Shown here: piece after piece, positions 33,834-44,560 of the stretch
How positions within the stretch are numbered: position 1 is the stretch's first letter
Layout of the letters: each line of letters starts with the position of its first letter
DNA from: Candidatus Sumerlaeia bacterium
GTDB taxonomy: Bacteria > Sumerlaeota > Sumerlaeia > SLMS01 > JAHLLQ01
Assembly (NCBI GenBank): GCA_028284075.1
Contig: JANQSL010000065.1
Location: 1-64,000, forward strand
DNA length: 64,000 nt
Direction: 5' to 3'
Program-made: the position numbers and the translations under genes
The notes under the pieces: model-generated
Told to the model about the DNA's origin: nothing
What the model saw: only the letters and a program-made list of their open reading frames with translations
Databases searched by the model: none

Positions 33834-36023
33834 ATGATGAACCATCCCCCTGATAACGGCGCGGGCGCGACCCAGGCCGAACCTGAACTGCGCTTGAGAG
33901 ACGACTTCGCGCCCAGCGATCTGCAAGCCTGGCGCCAATTGGTGGAGAAAGACTTGAAAGGCGCCGACTATGGAAAAAAACTCGTCTGGCGAACACACGA
34001 AGGGTTTTCCATTCAGCCGATTTATACAGTCGCTGATCGAACGGATTCAATGCCCCGGGAAGCGCCTCCGGGAGCTGCCCCCTACCGAAGAGGAACCACG
34101 CCACCCACACGCGGAGCGGAACCCTGGCAGGTTCGTCAGGACTGCCTGCTCGCATCGCCGGAAGAACTCAATGGCGCTCTGCGAGACGGTCTGGCACGCG
34201 GACAGAATGCCATTGGAATTCGGCTCGACAATGCCGCCCGCCAGGGCATCGACGGCGATGATCCCCGAGCGGCGGGGCTGGCAGGCCGTGGCGGCTGTAC
34301 GATCAGCTCGATCAACGGACTGAGAGTCGCCCTCGCCGAAATCGATCTCTCTCGGGTACCCATCACGATTCGTACCGGCACGTCGGCCCTTCCGGTCCTC
34401 GGCATGCTGGTGGCGCTCGCTCGGGAGCAGGACATTGACCCGGGACTCCTGACCGGTGCGGTCGAAGGAGACCCGATTCGCGAGTTGATCAAAAACGGTT
34501 TTATGCGGGGATCGCCGGATCTTCGATATGCAGAGCTGTTTGCAATGGCACACTGGTGCCGGAATTACGCTCCGGGGATTCGCCCCGTTATGGTAAACAG
34601 CCACCCGGTTCATGCAGCCGGTGCCTCGGCGGTGCAGGAAGCCGCTTATGTGCTCGCTTCCGGGGCGGAATACATGCGCGCGTTGATGGCTGTCGGTTTG
34701 AGTGCAAATGAGGCGGCTCTTGCGATATCGGTGAGCGTTTCCGTTTCCACCAACCTTTTCATGGAAATCGGCAAGCTTCGCGCGACCCGTGTGATGTGGA
34801 CCAGAATGATGCGGGCGCTTGGTGTAACAGACGGTTTCGCGGAACGGATGTTCTGCCATGTTCGCACCAGTACCTGGACGAAAACGTCCGACGACCCATA
34901 CAACAACATCATCCGGACTTCGATCGAGGGTTTTGCCGCCGCTGTTGGTGGATGTGATTCGATGTATCTCGCTCCCTTCGACGAAACCATCGGACGCGCC
35001 GACCCCTTCAGCTCACGCATCGCCCGCAACCAGCAACTTGTTCTGCAACTCGAGGCGCATCTCGGGCGAGTCGCGGATCCTGCAGGAGGAAGCTACTATG
35101 TCGAGCACCTGACGGATTCCATCATTGCCGAGTCATGGAAGCTCTTTACAAGCCTTGAATCAAACGGCGGATTGCTCGATTCTCTTTCCGCCGGTACGTT
35201 TCAGTCTGAAGTAAAGGCTGTAAGCGATCGAAAGCACGACCTGATCGCCCGTAGACGCATGTCGATTGTGGGTGTCAGCAACTACGCCGATCCGCAGGAA
35301 AAACCGGTCATACGCACTCACATCGCTCGCGAGGAGTTCCTCGCGGAGCGCCGCAAGAAACTTTCCCGCTTGAAAGCGGTCCGTAGTCAGAGCGCCGTGC
35401 ATCGCGCCCTGGTCGGTCTGACTTCCACCATCGCAAAACCGGAAGAACTGATGCCGGCGGTTATTGCCGCCGCGGAGCAGGGAGCGACTCTGGGGGAGAT
35501 CACGACTGCTCTCATGGCAGGCGATACAGGGACGCCAATTCGCGTCGCGGAACTTCGTCCACGCCGTGCATCCCTGCCGTTTGAAGTCCTCCGCGGTTTC
35601 AGCCGGCGCTGGGCCGAGGAAAAAGGAACGACGCCAAAGGTCGCACTGCTTCCGATCGGCCCGATCACAATGCGCCGTGCCCGTGCGGATTTCTGTTTCG
35701 GATTCCTCGCGGCCGCGGGTTTTGAAATTGTCGACTTCGGGGGACTCACATCATCGGAAGAGGCGATTGAAAAGGCCACCGGTATCGATGCGTTTCTCTC
35801 TGTCCTTTGCAGCGACGACGCCTCCTATCCCGAACTTGTCAAAAAGATCGCACCCGCCCTCAAGCAGAGGAAGCCCGAGTCTCTTGTCTATGTCGCAGGC
35901 TACCCTGCCGACATTGTTGATCGGCTTCGTGAGCAGGGGGCAGATGGCTTTATTCACATCAAGGCAAATGCACTGGAAGAACTTAGCTCCCTCCAGAACC
36001 ATCTTGCATCCCACTTTGATTAA
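33834..36023 (+). CDS. mutA: Methylmalonyl-CoA mutase small subunit
   Basis: 'LRLRDDFAPSDLQAWRQLVEKDLKGADYGKKLVWRTHEGFSIQPIYT' plus mutase barrel; C-terminal cobalamin-like domain lacks DxHxxG, typical of the small subunit. Confidence 0.93.
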   Translation: MMNHPPDNGAGATQAEPELRLRDDFAPSDLQAWRQLVEKDLKGADYGKKLVWRTHEGFSIQPIYTVADRTDSMPREAPPGAAPYRRGTTPPTRGAEPWQVRQDCLLASPEELNGALRDGLARGQNAIGIRLDNAARQGIDGDDPRAAGLAGRGGCTISSINGLRVALAEIDLSRVPITIRTGTSALPVLGMLVALAREQDIDPGLLTGAVEGDPIRELIKNGFMRGSPDLRYAELFAMAHWCRNYAPGIRPVMVNSHPVHAAGASAVQEAAYVLASGAEYMRALMAVGLSANEAALAISVSVSVSTNLFMEIGKLRATRVMWTRMMRALGVTDGFAERMFCHVRTSTWTKTSDDPYNNIIRTSIEGFAAAVGGCDSMYLAPFDETIGRADPFSSRIARNQQLVLQLEAHLGRVADPAGGSYYVEHLTDSIIAESWKLFTSLESNGGLLDSLSAGTFQSEVKAVSDRKHDLIARRRMSIVGVSNYADPQEKPVIRTHIAREEFLAERRKKLSRLKAVRSQSAVHRALVGLTSTIAKPEELMPAVIAAAEQGATLGEITTALMAGDTGTPIRVAELRPRRASLPFEVLRGFSRRWAEEKGTTPKVALLPIGPITMRRARADFCFGFLAAAGFEIVDFGGLTSSEEAIEKATGIDAFLSVLCSDDASYPELVKKIAPALKQRKPESLVYVAGYPADIVDRLREQGADGFIHIKANALEELSSLQNHLASHFD

Positions 36024-36035
36024 AGGCGCTTCGCA

Positions 36036-38186
36036 ATGACTGCCACATTTGTTACAACGCCCTGGAGCGAAACCGTGTTCGGAGATGAGCCACCCGCCCC
36101 TCCTGACAACATACCACCAGTCTGGGAAACTCCGGAAGGCATCGCGGTCAAGCCACTGTATGATTCGCATGACCTTGAGTCCATGGAACACCTCGACTAT
36201 CTGTCGGGAATGGCACCCTATCTTCGCGGACCGTATACAACGATGTATGCCATGAGGCCGTGGACGATTCGGCAATATGCGGGTTTCTCCACGGCAGAGG
36301 AATCAAACGCCTTTTATCGCCGCAATCTGGCAATGGGCCAGCGCGGTCTGTCAGTGGCATTCGACCTCCCCACACATCGCGGATATGACAGCGATCACCC
36401 TCGAGTCCCTGGTGATGTGGGAAAAGCGGGTGTCGCAATCGATTCAGTCGAAGACATGAAGATCCTCTTTAACGGTATTCCGCTGGACAAGATATCGGTT
36501 TCCATGACGATGAATGGTGCGGTGATCCCTGTCCTCGCCATGTACATTGTCGCCGCGGAAGAGCAGGGCGTGAAACCGGAGCAACTGACAGGAACCATTC
36601 AGAACGATATTCTGAAAGAGTTCATGGTTCGCAACACGTTCATCTATCCTCCGTCCCCTTCGATGCGCATTATTTCCGACATCTTCGCGTATACGTCAGC
36701 GAAGATGCCTCGATTCAACTCGATTTCGATTTCCGGCTATCATATGCAGGAAGCGGGCGCGACGGCTGACCTTGAGGTTGGTTATACGCTTGCGGACGGC
36801 GTGGAGTACATTCGCGCCGGCCTTAAGGCTGGTCTTGATATTGACAGTTTCGTTCCACGCTTCTCGTTCTTCTGGGCCATCGGAATGAACTATTTCATGG
36901 AAGTGGCAAAGATGCGTGCGGCGCGGGTTCTCTGGGCAAGACTGGTCAAGCCCTTCGGACCGAAGAATCCCAAGTCCATGGCCCTTCGAACTCACTCGCA
37001 GACAAGCGGCTGGTCCCTGACGGAACAGGACCCTTACAACAACATTACACGAACGGCGGTAGAGGCACTTGCCGCATCTCTTGGACACACGCAGTCTCTG
37101 CACACCAATTCACTGGATGAGGCTGTCGCTCTTCCCACCGCCTTCTCCGCCCGCATCGCCCGTAACACGCAGCTGATTCTGCAGGAGGAAACGAATATTT
37201 GCAAAGTTGTCGACCCCTGGGCCGGTTCTTACTATGTCGAATCCCTGACAAAGGGACTGATGGAAAAAGCATGGGGGGTCATTCAGGAGATTGAAGAACT
37301 TGGTGGAATGGCCAAAGCCATCGAGACCGGTATTCCCAAAATGCGTATCGAAGAGGCAGCGGCACGCAAGCAGGCTCGTATCGACAGTGGCCGGGAAATC
37401 ATTGTCGGCCTCAACCGCTATCGGCTTGCAAAGGAAGATCCGCTGGACATTCTCGATATCGATAATCGAGCGGTACTTGAATCCCAGGTTCATCGACTGC
37501 AGGAGATTCGCGAAAACCGGGACAACGCAGCCGTCGAATCAGCACTCGATGCGATCACAAACGCCGCAGGGGACACGGGTAACCTCCTGGACGCCGCCGT
37601 CAAAGCCGCGCGGCTTCGTGCGACCGTTGGCGAGATCTCTGATGCGATGGAGAAGGTGTTCGGCCGCTACCGGCCTCAAATTCACCAGATCACGGGCGTG
37701 TATCGCAGCGAGGCGCGGGAAATGACAAAGATGGAAGAAAGCATCAAGCTCGCAAACAACTTCCTGGAGAAAGAGGGCCGGCGCCCCCGTATTCTGGTCG
37801 CGAAGCTGGGACAGGACGGCCATGACCGCGGCGCAAAAGTTATTGCAACGGCGTTTGCGGACATTGGCTTCGACGTCGATATCGGGCCGCTTTTTTCAAC
37901 CCCACAGGAGGTTGCCCGTCAAGCCGTGGAAAACGACGTCCATGTGGTAGGAGTTTCATCGCTCGCTGCCGGTCACAAGACACTGGTACCGGAGCTCGTC
38001 AATGAATTGAAGAAGCTGGACCGTGGCGATATCCTCGTTATTACCGGCGGAGTCATCCCTGCGCAGGATTATGACTTTCTCTATGAATCGGGGTGTGTGG
38101 GTGTTTTCGGGCCTGGGACGGTCATTCCCGAGGCGGCCGCGGGAATCCTCAAGCTCCTTCTGGAACAAAGTGGACAAACGGCATGA
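36036..38186 (+). CDS. mutB: Methylmalonyl-CoA mutase large subunit
   Basis: '[60 protein letters not shown]' and '[33 protein letters not shown]'. Confidence 0.98.
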   Translation: MTATFVTTPWSETVFGDEPPAPPDNIPPVWETPEGIAVKPLYDSHDLESMEHLDYLSGMAPYLRGPYTTMYAMRPWTIRQYAGFSTAEESNAFYRRNLAMGQRGLSVAFDLPTHRGYDSDHPRVPGDVGKAGVAIDSVEDMKILFNGIPLDKISVSMTMNGAVIPVLAMYIVAAEEQGVKPEQLTGTIQNDILKEFMVRNTFIYPPSPSMRIISDIFAYTSAKMPRFNSISISGYHMQEAGATADLEVGYTLADGVEYIRAGLKAGLDIDSFVPRFSFFWAIGMNYFMEVAKMRAARVLWARLVKPFGPKNPKSMALRTHSQTSGWSLTEQDPYNNITRTAVEALAASLGHTQSLHTNSLDEAVALPTAFSARIARNTQLILQEETNICKVVDPWAGSYYVESLTKGLMEKAWGVIQEIEELGGMAKAIETGIPKMRIEEAAARKQARIDSGREIIVGLNRYRLAKEDPLDILDIDNRAVLESQVHRLQEIRENRDNAAVESALDAITNAAGDTGNLLDAAVKAARLRATVGEISDAMEKVFGRYRPQIHQITGVYRSEAREMTKMEESIKLANNFLEKEGRRPRILVAKLGQDGHDRGAKVIATAFADIGFDVDIGPLFSTPQEVARQAVENDVHVVGVSSLAAGHKTLVPELVNELKKLDRGDILVITGGVIPAQDYDFLYESGCVGVFGPGTVIPEAAAGILKLLLEQSGQTA

Positions 38187-38200
38187 GGATGATTCCCTGA

Positions 38201-39289
38201 ATGTCTGATGACGCCCCCCTTGAATCCGCATTGCGTGAGGTCCCTGGAATTCAAGCCAACAGGGAACGAAGCATCCGTTTGCCTTTGCGCCGCAAAGAGA
38301 CCTCTGTCGGTGAGTTGATTGAAGGCGTTCTTGCCTCCAATCGTGCAATGCTTGGCCGGGCATTTACTCTTGTCGAGAGCATGAATCCGGAGCATCGACA
38401 GTTCGCCGATCAACTTCTTGAAGGCCTTCTTCCCTACACGGGAAACTCAATCCGGGTCGGCATCAGTGGAGTTCCCGGTGCCGGCAAAAGCACCTTTATC
38501 GAGGCTCTTGGAACATGGCTTGTGGAAAAAGGACATCGGGTTGCGGTTCTGGCCATTGATCCCACGAGCGAGCTTTCCGGCGGCAGCATTCTGGGCGACA
38601 AGACGCGAATGGAAATCCTCGCTTCCAGCGAGTCCGCCATCGTTCGTCCGTCTCCCAACGGAATGGTCCCCGGAGGTGTGGCAAGAGCCACCCGTGAATC
38701 CATTCTGGTGACGGAGGCGGCGGGCTTTGATGTCGTACTGGTTGAAACCGTTGGCGTTGGTCAGGCTGAAACCGATGTGGCATGGATGACGGATTTCTTT
38801 TTGCTTCTGACTGTAACGGGCACGGGCGACGATCTGCAGGGGATCAAGCGGGGAGTCCTGGAACTGGCCGATTGCGTCGCTATAAACAAAGCCGACGGCG
38901 ATAATGTGAAAAAGGCGGAGGTTGCGAAGTCCCAACTTGTTGCAGCTCTCAGGCTATTGCGGTCACAGACGGAAACCACCGATGTGCCGGTGCTCACCTG
39001 CTCTGCCGTCACAAAAGCGAACATTGATGCGGTGTGGCAAACAATCGAATCCCGCGTGCGCACATTGCGAGCCAACGGATCCATCGAGCAGCGTCGGCGC
39101 GGACAGGCCGTTCGGTGGATGGAGCAGGCGATTGTCCAGATGCTCGAGAGTGAGTTCCGGAAAGACTCGGACACAGCGAGAGAACATGAGCGTCTTCGAG
39201 GACTTGTTCATGATCGAAAGATCCTGCCATTCAGCGCGGCCCGCGAACTTGTTCGCGGCTTCCTTAACCGAAAACGCGAAACACCATGA
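38201..39289 (+). CDS. meaB: Methylmalonyl-CoA mutase-associated GTPase
   Basis: 'RVGISGVPGAGKSTFIEALG', 'LAIDPTSELSGGSILGDKTRMEIL', 'VETVGVGQAETDV'. Confidence 0.97.
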   Translation: MSDDAPLESALREVPGIQANRERSIRLPLRRKETSVGELIEGVLASNRAMLGRAFTLVESMNPEHRQFADQLLEGLLPYTGNSIRVGISGVPGAGKSTFIEALGTWLVEKGHRVAVLAIDPTSELSGGSILGDKTRMEILASSESAIVRPSPNGMVPGGVARATRESILVTEAAGFDVVLVETVGVGQAETDVAWMTDFFLLLTVTGTGDDLQGIKRGVLELADCVAINKADGDNVKKAEVAKSQLVAALRLLRSQTETTDVPVLTCSAVTKANIDAVWQTIESRVRTLRANGSIEQRRRGQAVRWMEQAIVQMLESEFRKDSDTAREHERLRGLVHDRKILPFSAARELVRGFLNRKRETP

Positions 39290-39309
39290 AATCCACCAGG
39301 GAGATTTCC

Positions 39310-39723
39310 ATGAGCACGGCAAAGGCACTCAATCACATTGGAATCGCGGTGAAGTCCATCGAGGATCACCGTTCATTCTACGAAACCGTTCTTGGCGCTG
39401 AATTCGAGGGAACCGAGGAGGTTCCCGATCAAAAAGTCCGTGTGGGCTTTTTCAAAATCGGAGATGTGCGGCTTGAGCTTCTTGAGCCGACAACAGAGGA
39501 GAGCACCGTCGCGAAATTTATCGAAAAACGAGGCGAGGGAATGCATCACGTGGCCTACACCGTGGAGGAACTGCCCTCACGCATCGCGGAACTAAAGGAG
39601 AAGGGGCTTCGCATGATTGATGAAACGCCCCGAAAGGGCGCTCATGGCATGGACATCGCCTTTGTTCATCCGAAGAGCAGCAACGGTGTTCTGACGGAAT
39701 TGTGTGAACCCGCGAACCACTAA
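39310..39723 (+). CDS. Methylmalonyl-CoA epimerase
   Basis: 'LNHIGIAVKSIEDHRSFYETVLG...VRLELLEPTTEESTVAKFIEKRGEGMHHVAYTVEEL...AFVHPKSSNGVLTELCE'. Start refined to MSTAKALNH. Confidence 0.96.
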   Translation: MSTAKALNHIGIAVKSIEDHRSFYETVLGAEFEGTEEVPDQKVRVGFFKIGDVRLELLEPTTEESTVAKFIEKRGEGMHHVAYTVEELPSRIAELKEKGLRMIDETPRKGAHGMDIAFVHPKSSNGVLTELCEPANH

Positions 39724-39753
39724 GTGATAACAACCCGGAAGGATCAGGAATTC

Positions 39754-41268
39754 ATGTCACCGAAGTACGCATTCCCCACTCTTGCCGCCGAGGAAGCGGC
39801 CGCACTGATTAATAATGGAGCCATGGTGGGCTTCAGTGGTTTCACCCCCGCCGGAGCGGCAAAAGCGGTTCCCCGTGCCATTGCCGAAAAGGCCCGAAAG
39901 CAGCACGATGCCGGCGAGCCCTACCAGATTCGCATTATAACGGGAGCGTCCACAGGAGTGCTGGATGAGGAACTCGCCCAGGCGGATGCCGTCAAATGGC
40001 GCGCACCCTATCAATCCAGCAGAACCCTCGGCAAACTCATTAACACAGGCAAATGCCAGTTCGTTGACATGCATCTCTCTCATGTGGCCCAGGTCCTCTA
40101 CGAGGGTTTCCTTGGAACCATGGACTACGCGGTTATCGAGGCAACCGATGTCATGCCGGACGGCAGAGTGTTCCTGACGAGTTCTGTCGGCGCCGCACCC
40201 ACCTATCTGCAGCAGGCGGAAAAGGTTATCATTGAAATCAACCGCTACCACTCACCAAGGGTGAGCGAGCTCGCGGACATTCGATTGATGCCGCCCCCGC
40301 CTCACAGGAGTCCTATCCCGATTTACCACCCTCTCGAGCGTATTGGCTGGCCCTATGCGGTTGTCGACCCCAAGAAAATTGTTGGAATTGTGGAAACCAA
40401 CGAGCCCGACGGGGTAGGCTCCTTCGCACCACCCAACGAAGCTTGTGTCAAAATTGCGGACAACGTCGTTCAGTTTCTGCTGGAGGAACTCAGGGCGGGG
40501 CGTATTCCGCCGGAATTCCTGCCTCTCCAGAGCGGTGTGGGTAACATTGCCAATGCCGTGATGAAAGGTCTCGGTGACAACCCTGACATACCGCCCTTTC
40601 ACATGTACACGGAAGTGTTCCAGGACGCTCTCATGCCGCTCATGCAACAGGGCAAACTTCTGGGCGCATCAACCTGTAGTCTGACGCTTTCCCCGCCGGC
40701 GCTGGAATCACTCTACGCAAACATCGATGAGTACGTCGACCGCCTCGTTCTGCGACCGCAGGAACTCAGTAACAATCCCGGCGTTATCCGTCGTCTGGGA
40801 GTCATTGCAATGAATACCGCCCTCGAAGTCGACATCTACGGCCACGCCAACAGCACCCATGTCTCAGGCACGACCATGATGAACGGCATCGGCGGCAGCG
40901 GTGACTTCACTCGGAACGCCTACCTGTCCATCTTCATGTGTCCTTCCATCGCAAAAGACGGTAAAATTTCCACCGTGGTTCCCTTCTGTTCCCACGTCGA
41001 TCACAACGAGCACAGCATTCAGGTTATCGTGACCGATCAGGGCCTCGCGGATCTCCGCGGACTCTCACCTGATGAACGAGCCTGTGCTATCATAGATAAC
41101 TGCGCTCACCCCGCTTATCGTCCCTGGTTGCATGACTACCTCGCCTCCTGCGGTCCCGGCCATATCCGCCACAATCTCGCGCGCGCCTTCGAACTGCATC
41201 AGAACCTCAAGGAGCACGGAGCCATGCTCCCGGAAGCCGCCGCGGAACTTGCCGCATCAAAGAACTGA
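39754..41268 (+). CDS. Acetyl-CoA hydrolase/transferase family; probable propionyl-CoA:succinate (or acetate) CoA-transferase
   Basis: 'GAMVGFSGFTPAGAAKAVPRAIA', 'LPLQSGVGNIANAVMKGL', 'YTEVFQDALMPLM', 'HVSGTTMMNGIGGSGDFTRNAYLSIF'. Start refined to MSPKYAFPTL. Confidence 0.93.
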   Translation: MSPKYAFPTLAAEEAAALINNGAMVGFSGFTPAGAAKAVPRAIAEKARKQHDAGEPYQIRIITGASTGVLDEELAQADAVKWRAPYQSSRTLGKLINTGKCQFVDMHLSHVAQVLYEGFLGTMDYAVIEATDVMPDGRVFLTSSVGAAPTYLQQAEKVIIEINRYHSPRVSELADIRLMPPPPHRSPIPIYHPLERIGWPYAVVDPKKIVGIVETNEPDGVGSFAPPNEACVKIADNVVQFLLEELRAGRIPPEFLPLQSGVGNIANAVMKGLGDNPDIPPFHMYTEVFQDALMPLMQQGKLLGASTCSLTLSPPALESLYANIDEYVDRLVLRPQELSNNPGVIRRLGVIAMNTALEVDIYGHANSTHVSGTTMMNGIGGSGDFTRNAYLSIFMCPSIAKDGKISTVVPFCSHVDHNEHSIQVIVTDQGLADLRGLSPDERACAIIDNCAHPAYRPWLHDYLASCGPGHIRHNLARAFELHQNLKEHGAMLPEAAAELAASKN

Positions 41269-41275
41269 CAGATCT

Positions 41276-41306
41276 CCGGTCGGCAGGAACACACCTTGCC
41301 GACCGG
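41276..41306 (+). terminator. Candidate terminator after CoA-transferase gene
   Basis: Perfect 10-bp stem ccggtcggca/tgccgaccgg; a T6 run follows about 12 nt downstream. Confidence 0.6.
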
Positions 41307-41375
41307 TGACAAGTCGCCTTTTTTCCTTTCCTCTTGACCAACAGCGCCTGTCCAACACTCCTGAAGAACCATTGA

Positions 41376-41451
41376 GCGGGTGTAACTCAGCTGGTAGAGT
41401 GTCAGCTTCCCAAGCTGAATGTCGCGGGTTCGAGCCCCGTCACCCGCTCCA
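41376..41451 (+). tRNA. tRNA-Gly (anticodon CCC), CCA encoded
   Basis: Cloverleaf by hand: acceptor gcgggtg/cacccgc, D stem actc/gagt, anticodon arm tcagc-ttcccaa-gctga, T arm gcggg-ttcgagc-cccgt, discriminator t plus CCA. Confidence 0.93.
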
Positions 41452-41492
41452 TTCACCTCTGCACTTGTATCGAGGCAGCCAGAAGCGCGAAC

Positions 41493-43766
41493 TCACCGGA
41501 CATGTTTGCCGGATTCCTCTTTGGAGAGATAAAGTGTCCTCGTCGGGAAGGCGAATTCCACCCCGACACGGTTCGCCAGGTTGATAATTTCGCCGATAAT
41601 GAAATGCTTTCGATCAATGTAAACACCATATGTCTGAGCCCAGACGAAAATACGGCATTCAATATCGATAGAGGAACTGCCGAAGCCCTTCAGGCCAATG
41701 AAATGTTCGTTGTCCATATCCTCGATGCTGGTGGTCAACTCCTTCAACTCGTCGACAAACTCGTCCAGCTTCTCCCTCGGGGTCTGGTAAAGAAGACCAA
41801 GTTCCAGCAGAATAAGACGCTTCCGTCGCTTTCCAAGGTTCACCACCACGCTGTCTGAAAGGCGCGAGTTGGGGATAGTGACAAGAGAATCATCCAGGCG
41901 GCGAAGCTTGGACAGACGGAGGCATACTTCCTCGACAACTGCCAGCTGACCTTCCACTTCGATCAAGTCTCCCTTTTTGAAGGGACGATCTGCCACGAGG
42001 TGGGCGGCACCGATGAAGTTGGCCACCGTATCCCGGGAAGCAATGGCCAGCGCAAGTCCACCCACACCCAGTCCGGCAATCACCCCTTCGTAGGGAAGCC
42101 CCAGCAAATCAGCACTGACAAGGATCGATGCCAGGATAATCCCCGTCTTCGCCAGTCCGGTAGTCAGCGATGTAACGATTTCGTCCACAGTGCTGCTGGT
42201 TTGTTCTGCCTTCCTGTAGAAATGACGACCAATGTCACCAGTCACACGGTAAGCGATCGTCATCAGACCGATAGCCACCAGCAGTTGAACGGGAATTGTG
42301 GTCATTGAGAGAAACCACGGAGGAAGACCCACATCATTCGTGGCCCAAAGAATATACAGAGAACCCACGAGAATACGAAACGATGGCATATAGCGTGTTT
42401 TGATCTGGTCGCGCAAGACTTGATCCAGCCGGGTCAGGGCCAGCAGTGTTGTGAAGAACCATCCCATGAAGTAGCTGACAAGAAATGCAACAACCAGCGT
42501 GAAAAGGAGGACCAGCCATTGCCATATTTCCAGTTGGAAAAAAGGACTGAGGAGTCCGGGGAAATACTGGAGGAAAAAATTACGGAGATGGAAGAAACCA
42601 CTCAGGGCTTCCTGAAAACCCCATTCGGGAACCGGCATGCTCAGCATACTCCGGTAGATCTGCGGGAGCGCCGCCAACGTCTCCGGCGTAAACTGCCAGA
42701 CGGTTGTCCCATCCTCGCCGCGTACCGCTCCGATGGCAATATTCCCCTCAGCATGCCGGAAATGGACATAGGGCGTTAGTTGGTGGGGGTTGTTGGGAAT
42801 CTCTTCATAGATCATGTAACCGGTTTTATCCAGGATATGTCTCAGGTAGTCGGCGTTCAGGTTCGCCTGGGTGGTGCGGATCCGGGGAGGAATCTGTGAG
42901 AGATTCATCGTCGCCAGAGCTCTCGCTCTTCCTCCCTGCTTCCAGGTCTTTGTACCTTGCAGGAAGGCACGCATTGCTCCACGCGGGCTGTTTCGTCGAG
43001 AAAGGAAGTATTCCTCCATACTGGTGCTGCCGGATGCCTCCAGAGCCTCACTGATTAAGACATCCGTGGTCGCATCCTTCGGAATAAGGATGACCCAGTT
43101 ACCTTCCTCTAATTGCACAAATTCGACGTCATGGAACCAATCTGTCCCAGCAACATAAGCCCGGTACGAAGCGCGACCGGATTCTCCCTCATCGGGAATT
43201 CGGCTGATGCGGACCGTGCTCATGCGAAGCAGAGTGAAATACCTGGCAAGACTCTCGCGACTTTCTCGCACGCTCTGTTCTGCATCCTCAAATGCTACGT
43301 AGCGATCAATCAGGAGAATGGCGGAAACATCTCCACGTTCTGCGGCGGTGCCCAGAATCAACAGCGTCCTTAACGCTTCCCGCGGCGTATCCTCCTCCGA
43401 AAGGGTCGGGTAGTCGGGGAGCAATTCATCGACCCGTTTTCCGTTCCAGTATTCGCCATTGCCGAAATTGCCGGTGAACGAATCCCCTTTGGCAGACAAG
43501 GTATAAACAAAACCTCCTCGCGCTCCCTTTTCCTCCCAGGTCCCTCGTAGCATCCCTCCCTCGACCACGCCAGTGATGGCGCCGTCTCCTGGCTCATAGA
43601 AACCAGTCACCTGGTTTCCTTCCTGGGTGAGAAGCATGGCGGCTTCGCCGCCGCGCCAGAAGGAGTGCCAGTTCCCTTCCCATGGCTTCTCCTGATCCTG
43701 AGCAAAGAGAATTGCCGGCAGTGCAAAGAGCAGGAGATGAAGGGGAAGATGATGGATGCGGGCCAT
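41493..43766 (-). CDS. MscS-family mechanosensitive ion channel with large N-terminal extracytoplasmic region
   Basis: Signal peptide; C-terminal 'GVIAGLGVGGLALAIASRDTVANFIGAAHLVADRPFKKGDLIEVEGQLAVVEEVCLRLSKLRRLDDSLVTIPNSRLSDSVVVN'. Confidence 0.94.
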   Translation of the reverse strand: MARIHHLPLHLLLFALPAILFAQDQEKPWEGNWHSFWRGGEAAMLLTQEGNQVTGFYEPGDGAITGVVEGGMLRGTWEEKGARGGFVYTLSAKGDSFTGNFGNGEYWNGKRVDELLPDYPTLSEEDTPREALRTLLILGTAAERGDVSAILLIDRYVAFEDAEQSVRESRESLARYFTLLRMSTVRISRIPDEGESGRASYRAYVAGTDWFHDVEFVQLEEGNWVILIPKDATTDVLISEALEASGSTSMEEYFLSRRNSPRGAMRAFLQGTKTWKQGGRARALATMNLSQIPPRIRTTQANLNADYLRHILDKTGYMIYEEIPNNPHQLTPYVHFRHAEGNIAIGAVRGEDGTTVWQFTPETLAALPQIYRSMLSMPVPEWGFQEALSGFFHLRNFFLQYFPGLLSPFFQLEIWQWLVLLFTLVVAFLVSYFMGWFFTTLLALTRLDQVLRDQIKTRYMPSFRILVGSLYILWATNDVGLPPWFLSMTTIPVQLLVAIGLMTIAYRVTGDIGRHFYRKAEQTSSTVDEIVTSLTTGLAKTGIILASILVSADLLGLPYEGVIAGLGVGGLALAIASRDTVANFIGAAHLVADRPFKKGDLIEVEGQLAVVEEVCLRLSKLRRLDDSLVTIPNSRLSDSVVVNLGKRRKRLILLELGLLYQTPREKLDEFVDELKELTTSIEDMDNEHFIGLKGFGSSSIDIECRIFVWAQTYGVYIDRKHFIIGEIINLANRVGVEFAFPTRTLYLSKEESGKHVR

Positions 43767-43955
43767 GAGAGGAGGGCTCCTTACGTCGGATCAGGTTCAT
43801 CGTTCAGTTTGGCGCCTGGTTCCAGGATTTCTTCGGAAGCAATATCCCAACAAATGTGCGACACTGGAAAAAGACTCCTCACTGCCGCCAGACAGAGTTG
43901 ACGGACGATTTTCTCAAGGATAATGGTCTGTTTTTCATCACTTTTTGCACCGTAT

Positions 43956-44031
43956 CCGGCTCTGGTTCAGTTGGTGGAACGTCAGCATTCCAGACTCAAT
44001 GTCGCGGGTCTGGACCTCGTCACCCGTTTCA
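43956..44031 (+). pseudogene. Decayed tRNA (related to the tRNA-Gly at 41376)
   Basis: Ungapped alignment along the whole tRNA: D arm gttcagttggtggaac, 'gtcagcattccagactcaatgtcgcgggtctggacctcgtcacccgtttca'. Acceptor and anticodon stems no longer pair. Confidence 0.7.
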
Positions 44032-44560
44032 CAAACACAAAAAAGTCGCGCTCAAAGGAGAAAGCCATTCACGACCAGTATCAAAAGCCTGACCGTCATG
44101 TCTTTCAACTTACTCCGCCAGCTTCCGCACTTACAATCCGGAGTACTGTGATCCGTTTTCCAGCCCCATCACGGAAGAAAAAACACAAATACTGTAACCT
44201 CTTCCATTGGATATCGCACAACCATTAACGGGTATGGTGTAGAGAGCAGAAACCAATACAATATTCCACATAATACTCTGTCTGTTCCAGAACCAAAACA
44301 TGACACTCCTATCGAAACATTCGACAATCCCCACACTTCCCGCACAGTTGTTGTGTCTTACCTGACGCTGCTTCATTGTTCATGTTAATTTATCTTAAGA
44401 ACATATCCTTTCTTCACTTTTAGGCGCACAATCAGTATCATCCATATTGTAAAATTAAAAACCATACGTGTAGCTTTAATGCGATGAGTTCCACTTGCCC
44501 GTGAAACTCGCTCGCTCTATCGAGACCGCGTTGTACACTTCACAAACAGAGGACGGAGTC

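Noticed and set aside
34047-34859. 270-aa - strand ORF
   Set aside because: Antisense to mutA; shadow frame.
43856-44228. Short overlapping + strand ORFs in the intergenic region after MscS
   Set aside because: They read through the tRNA relic and have no start-site context or coding-like composition.
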